8,473 nt of DNA. It comes from Sideroxydans lithotrophicus (GTDB taxonomy: Bacteria; Pseudomonadota; Gammaproteobacteria; Burkholderiales; Sulfuriferulaceae). Below the pieces are notes generated by a model. That model had not been told where the DNA came from. It saw only the letters and a program-made list of their open reading frames with translations, and did no database searches. Below are positions 5,602-8,473 of this stretch, piece by piece. The stretch spans positions 1 through 8,473 of the forward strand of contig DZDB01000085.1 of NCBI GenBank assembly GCA_022736605.1, in the 5' to 3' direction. A program made the position numbers and the translations under genes. How positions within the stretch are numbered: the stretch's first letter is position 1; every line of letters begins with the position of its first letter.

Positions 5602-7128
5602 ATGCGCCTGTTTCGCCTGATTACCATCGTCTGGGTCGCGCTGCGTTTCGGCCTGGACGAATTTTTCCTCGGTCACGAACGCGTGCGTGCCTTGCGCTGG
5701 CTGGTCAAGACCACGCTGTTCTGGCGCCATCTTTCCGAGCCGCGTGCGGTGCGCCTGCGCCGTGCGCTTGAAGCATTGGGGCCGATTTTCGTCAAATTCG
5801 GCCAGATGCTGTCGACTCGCCGCGACTTGATGCCGCCCGACATTGCTGACGAGCTGGCGCGGTTGCAGGACCGCGTGCCGCCATTCCCGGCGGCGCAGGT
5901 GCGCGACATTTTGCAACGCGCGTATGGCCGTCCGGTGGAGCAGGTATTTGCCCAGTTTGACGCCGAACCGGTCGCCAGCGCGTCGATGGCGCAGGTGCAT
6001 TTCGCCGTGCTCAAGGACGGCACCGAAGCCGCAGTGAAGGTGCTGCGCCCCGGCCTGGCAGACATCATCGACCACGATCTTGGTCTGCTCGAAGCCGCCG
6101 CCATGCTGGTGGAAAAACTGTTCGCCGATGGTCGCCGCCTGCATCCCCGCGAGGTGGTCGCAGAATTCCGCAAGACGCTGTTCGACGAGCTGGACCTGAT
6201 GCGCGAGGCGTCCAACTGCTCGCAATTGCGGCGCAATTTCGAAGGCTCCAAACTGCTCATCGTGCCCGAAGTCTACTGGGATTATTGCGAGACCGAAGTG
6301 ATGGTGATGGAGCGCATGAAAGGCGTGCCGATCAGCCAGGCCGATACCTTGCGCAGCATGGGTGTGGATATTCCCAAGCTCGCCATGTCGGGCGTCGAAA
6401 TCTTCTTCACCCAGGTGTTCCGCGACACGTTTTTCCACGCCGACATGCACCCCGGCAATATCCAGGTCAACGCGCAGGGGCAGTATATCGCGCTGGATTT
6501 CGGCATCATGGGTACGCTTACCGAAGTTGATAAAAATTACCTGGCGCAGAATTTTCTGGCGTTTTTCCAGCGCGATTACCGCGCTGTCGCGCAGGCTCAC
6601 GTCGATGCCGGCTGGACCCCGGCCGATACCCGGGTAGACGAATTTGAAGCCGCCATCCGCGCGGTGTGTGAACCGGTGTTCGACCGGCCCTTGAAAGAGA
6701 TTTCGTTCGGCAAGGTCTTGTTGCGCCTGTTCCAGACCTCGCGTCGCTTCAACATGGAAATCCAGCCGCAACTGGTGTTGCTGCAAAAAACCCTGCTCAA
6801 CATCGAAGGCCTGGGGCGTCAACTCGACCCGGAGCTGGACTTGTGGAAAACCGCCAAGCCGTTTCTTGAACGCTGGATGAACGAGCAGGTCGGCTGGCGC
6901 GGGGCAATCCGCTCGCTCAAACACGAAGCGCCGCGCTGGGCGACGCTGTTACCACAATTGCCGCGCCTGGCGCATAGCTATCTGGCACGCGACAGCAGCG
7001 CCGATCTGGCCGCGCTGGCACAACAGATCAGCGCCGGACAAGCGCGGCAGCAGCGCATATTGACTGTCATTGCCCTGCTCCTCGCCATTCTCGCCGCGCT
7101 GGCCGGGTACACGCTGCTCACACAATAA
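5602..7128 (+). CDS. ubiB: Ubiquinone biosynthesis atypical kinase/ATPase UbiB
   Basis: This is a member of the UbiB/ABC1/COQ8 family of protein-kinase-like proteins, which have ATPase activity and are needed for ubiquinone synthesis. They are thought to extract or make accessible membrane-bound quinone precursors. The 508-aa protein has the family KxGQ motif as KFGQ (65-68). An alanine-rich nucleotide loop lies around PVASASMAQVH (123-133), and the ATP-site lysine K146 is in AAVKVLRPG. The catalytic-loop equivalent is HADMHPGN (279-286), with D281 and N286, and the metal-binding DFG is at 299-301. A hydrophobic C-terminal tail (about 485-505) probably anchors it to the inner membrane. All key residues are present. 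The ATG follows the ubiJ stop by 3 bases, so it is co-transcribed. The full-length antisense open frame here is a composition artefact. Confidence 0.97.
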   Translation: MRLFRLITIVWVALRFGLDEFFLGHERVRALRWLVKTTLFWRHLSEPRAVRLRRALEALGPIFVKFGQMLSTRRDLMPPDIADELARLQDRVPPFPAAQVRDILQRAYGRPVEQVFAQFDAEPVASASMAQVHFAVLKDGTEAAVKVLRPGLADIIDHDLGLLEAAAMLVEKLFADGRRLHPREVVAEFRKTLFDELDLMREASNCSQLRRNFEGSKLLIVPEVYWDYCETEVMVMERMKGVPISQADTLRSMGVDIPKLAMSGVEIFFTQVFRDTFFHADMHPGNIQVNAQGQYIALDFGIMGTLTEVDKNYLAQNFLAFFQRDYRAVAQAHVDAGWTPADTRVDEFEAAIRAVCEPVFDRPLKEISFGKVLLRLFQTSRRFNMEIQPQLVLLQKTLLNIEGLGRQLDPELDLWKTAKPFLERWMNEQVGWRGAIRSLKHEAPRWATLLPQLPRLAHSYLARDSSADLAALAQQISAGQARQQRILTVIALLLAILAALAGYTLLTQ

Positions 7129-7145
7129 TCCTTTCAAAATACACC

Positions 7146-8473
7146 ATGCTTGTTGGATTCGTAGGACTCTATCTGCTGGTCTCGATCGGTATCGGGATAT
7201 ACGCCGCCCGACGGGTTCACAGCGCCCGTGACTATGTCGTAGCCGGGCGTTCACTGCCGCTGTATATCGTCATTGCGACCGTATTCGCGACCTGGTTCGG
7301 CTCGGAAACCGTGCTTGGCAGTTCCGCTACTTTCCTGCAAGACGGCCTAAAAGGCATCGTCGCTGATCCATTCGGTGCCAGCATGTGTCTGGTGCTGGTC
7401 GGCCTGTTTTTTGCGCGCAAGCTGTACCGCATGAACCTGCTCACCATCGGCGACTATTACCGTCAGCGTTACGGTCGCACGGTCGAACTCCTCACCAGCC
7501 TCGCCATCGTGATTTCGTATCTGGGCTGGGTCGCGGCACAGCTTACCGCGCTCGGCCTGGTGTTTTCGCTGCTCAGCCACGGCGCCATCTCAGCGCCGCA
7601 CGGGATGATCATCGGTGCGGCCATCGTGCTTGCCTACACCCTGTTCGGCGGCATGTGGTCGGTGGCGCTGACCGATTTTTTCCAGATGATCATCATCGTG
7701 GCGGGCATGCTCTACATCGGCTGGATCATCAGTGACCAGGTCGGCGGTGTCGCCACCGTGGTCAACCATGCGCAGGTAGCGGGCAAATTCGAATTCTGGC
7801 CCGCGCTGCAAACACGCGACGTGCTGGCCTTCATCGCCGCCTGGGTGACGATGATGTTTGGCTCGATTCCGCAGCAGGACGTCTTTCAGCGCGTTATGTC
7901 GGCCAAAAACGAAAACACTGCCGTCATTGGCGCGGTATCGGGCGGTGTACTGTATTTCATGTTTGCCTTCATCCCGATTTTTCTCGCCTATTCCGCCACC
8001 CTGATCGACCCGGCCTCGGTCAAAACCCTGCTGGCGAACGATCCGCAACATATCCTGCCCGCCCTGATCCTCAACCACACGCCGGTGTTCGCGCAGGTGA
8101 TGTTTTTCGGCGCACTGCTGTCAGCCATCATGAGCACGGCCAGCGGCACCCTGCTGGCACCGTCGGTCACCTTTACAGAAAATATCCTCAAACCCTTCAT
8201 CAGTCATCTGCCCGACCGGCATTTATTGCTTGCCATGCGCGCCGTCGTGGTGGTGTTTACCTGTCTGGTCACGCTGTACGCACTCAAGGTCGATGCGAGC
8301 ATTTACCACATGGTGGAAAATGCCTACAAAATCACGCTGGTGGCGGCATTCATCCCGCTGGTATTTGGCCTCTACTGGAAACGCGCCAGCACCCAGGGCG
8401 CCCTGCTTGCCATCGTACTGGGCGTGTCATCCTGGCTGCTGCTGGAGATTTTTCACCCGGACGGCCTGTGGCC
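7146..8473 (+). CDS. Sodium:solute symporter (SSS family), 3' end cut off by the window
   Basis: This is an inner-membrane transporter of the SSS family, which couples solute uptake to the sodium gradient. I translated the frame from the ATG at 7146 and found it open to the window edge (442 complete codons), so the C-terminus is missing. Multiple hydrophobic helices are evident from residue 2 on. Family marks include RSLPLYIVIATVFATWFGSET (35-55), FGGMWSVALTDFFQM (167-181), PQQDVFQRVMSAKN (242-255) and a serine/threonine-rich helix LLSAIMSTASGTLLAPS (324-340), the region that holds the sodium site in known members. The substrate cannot be predicted. The ATG lies 17 bases after the ubiB stop with no clear Shine-Dalgarno sequence and no terminator between, so read-through from the ubi operon is likely. 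No in-frame alternative start is visible in the 17-base gap. Confidence 0.9.
   Translation, partial: MLVGFVGLYLLVSIGIGIYAARRVHSARDYVVAGRSLPLYIVIATVFATWFGSETVLGSSATFLQDGLKGIVADPFGASMCLVLVGLFFARKLYRMNLLTIGDYYRQRYGRTVELLTSLAIVISYLGWVAAQLTALGLVFSLLSHGAISAPHGMIIGAAIVLAYTLFGGMWSVALTDFFQMIIIVAGMLYIGWIISDQVGGVATVVNHAQVAGKFEFWPALQTRDVLAFIAAWVTMMFGSIPQQDVFQRVMSAKNENTAVIGAVSGGVLYFMFAFIPIFLAYSATLIDPASVKTLLANDPQHILPALILNHTPVFAQVMFFGALLSAIMSTASGTLLAPSVTFTENILKPFISHLPDRHLLLAMRAVVVVFTCLVTLYALKVDASIYHMVENAYKITLVAAFIPLVFGLYWKRASTQGALLAIVLGVSSWLLLEIFHPDGLW

Noticed and set aside
5578..6924. 448-codon open frame antisense to ubiB
   Set aside because: It mirrors the codon bias of ubiB, whose catalytic motifs are intact on the plus strand; the antisense product is His/Gln/Arg-rich with no recognisable motif.

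Overview
The window looks like an ordinary chromosomal segment of a GC-rich proteobacterium. It is most probably betaproteobacterial, judging by the ubiE-ubiJ-ubiB gene order, the PhoB/PhoR sequences and the general protein style. That placement is inference from recognisable protein families, not a computed phylogeny. Eight protein-coding genes fill almost all of it, and no rRNA, tRNA, CRISPR array, transposase or phage gene was seen.

Layout. Positions 1-243 carry no convincing gene, but the first ~145 bases are rich in hairpins and resemble a dispersed intergenic repeat. Positions 244-1611 (minus strand) encode an APC-family amino acid/polyamine permease. A divergent gene follows at 1708-2118 (plus strand), a small HIT-family nucleotide hydrolase/transferase. 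Its 3' end overlaps, tail to tail by 29 bases, the end of phoR (2090-3415, minus). phoR lies downstream of phoB (3452-4144, minus). The two form the phosphate-starvation two-component system, read from a promoter region that contains three tandem 11-bp PhoB-box repeats (4174-4206).

Divergent from phoB, on the plus strand, is a compact ubiquinone operon. ubiE (4277-5011) is a C-methyltransferase, ubiJ (5011-5598) an SCP2-fold lipid-binding accessory factor, and ubiB (5602-7128) an atypical kinase/ATPase. ubiE and ubiJ share one base (TGATG), and ubiJ and ubiB are 3 bases apart. A sodium:solute symporter gene (from 7146) begins 17 bases after ubiB and runs off the right edge.

How the genes work together. 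PhoR senses phosphate status and phosphorylates PhoB, which probably activates its own operon through the Pho box. UbiE, UbiJ and UbiB cooperate in making the respiratory quinone. The permease, HIT protein and symporter have no demonstrated link to either system. The most noteworthy points are regulatory: the triple Pho box shared between phoB and ubiE, the hairpin-rich repeat at the left edge, the convergent overlap of the HIT gene and phoR, and a palindrome cluster between the permease and HIT genes. I see no clear new biological system here.
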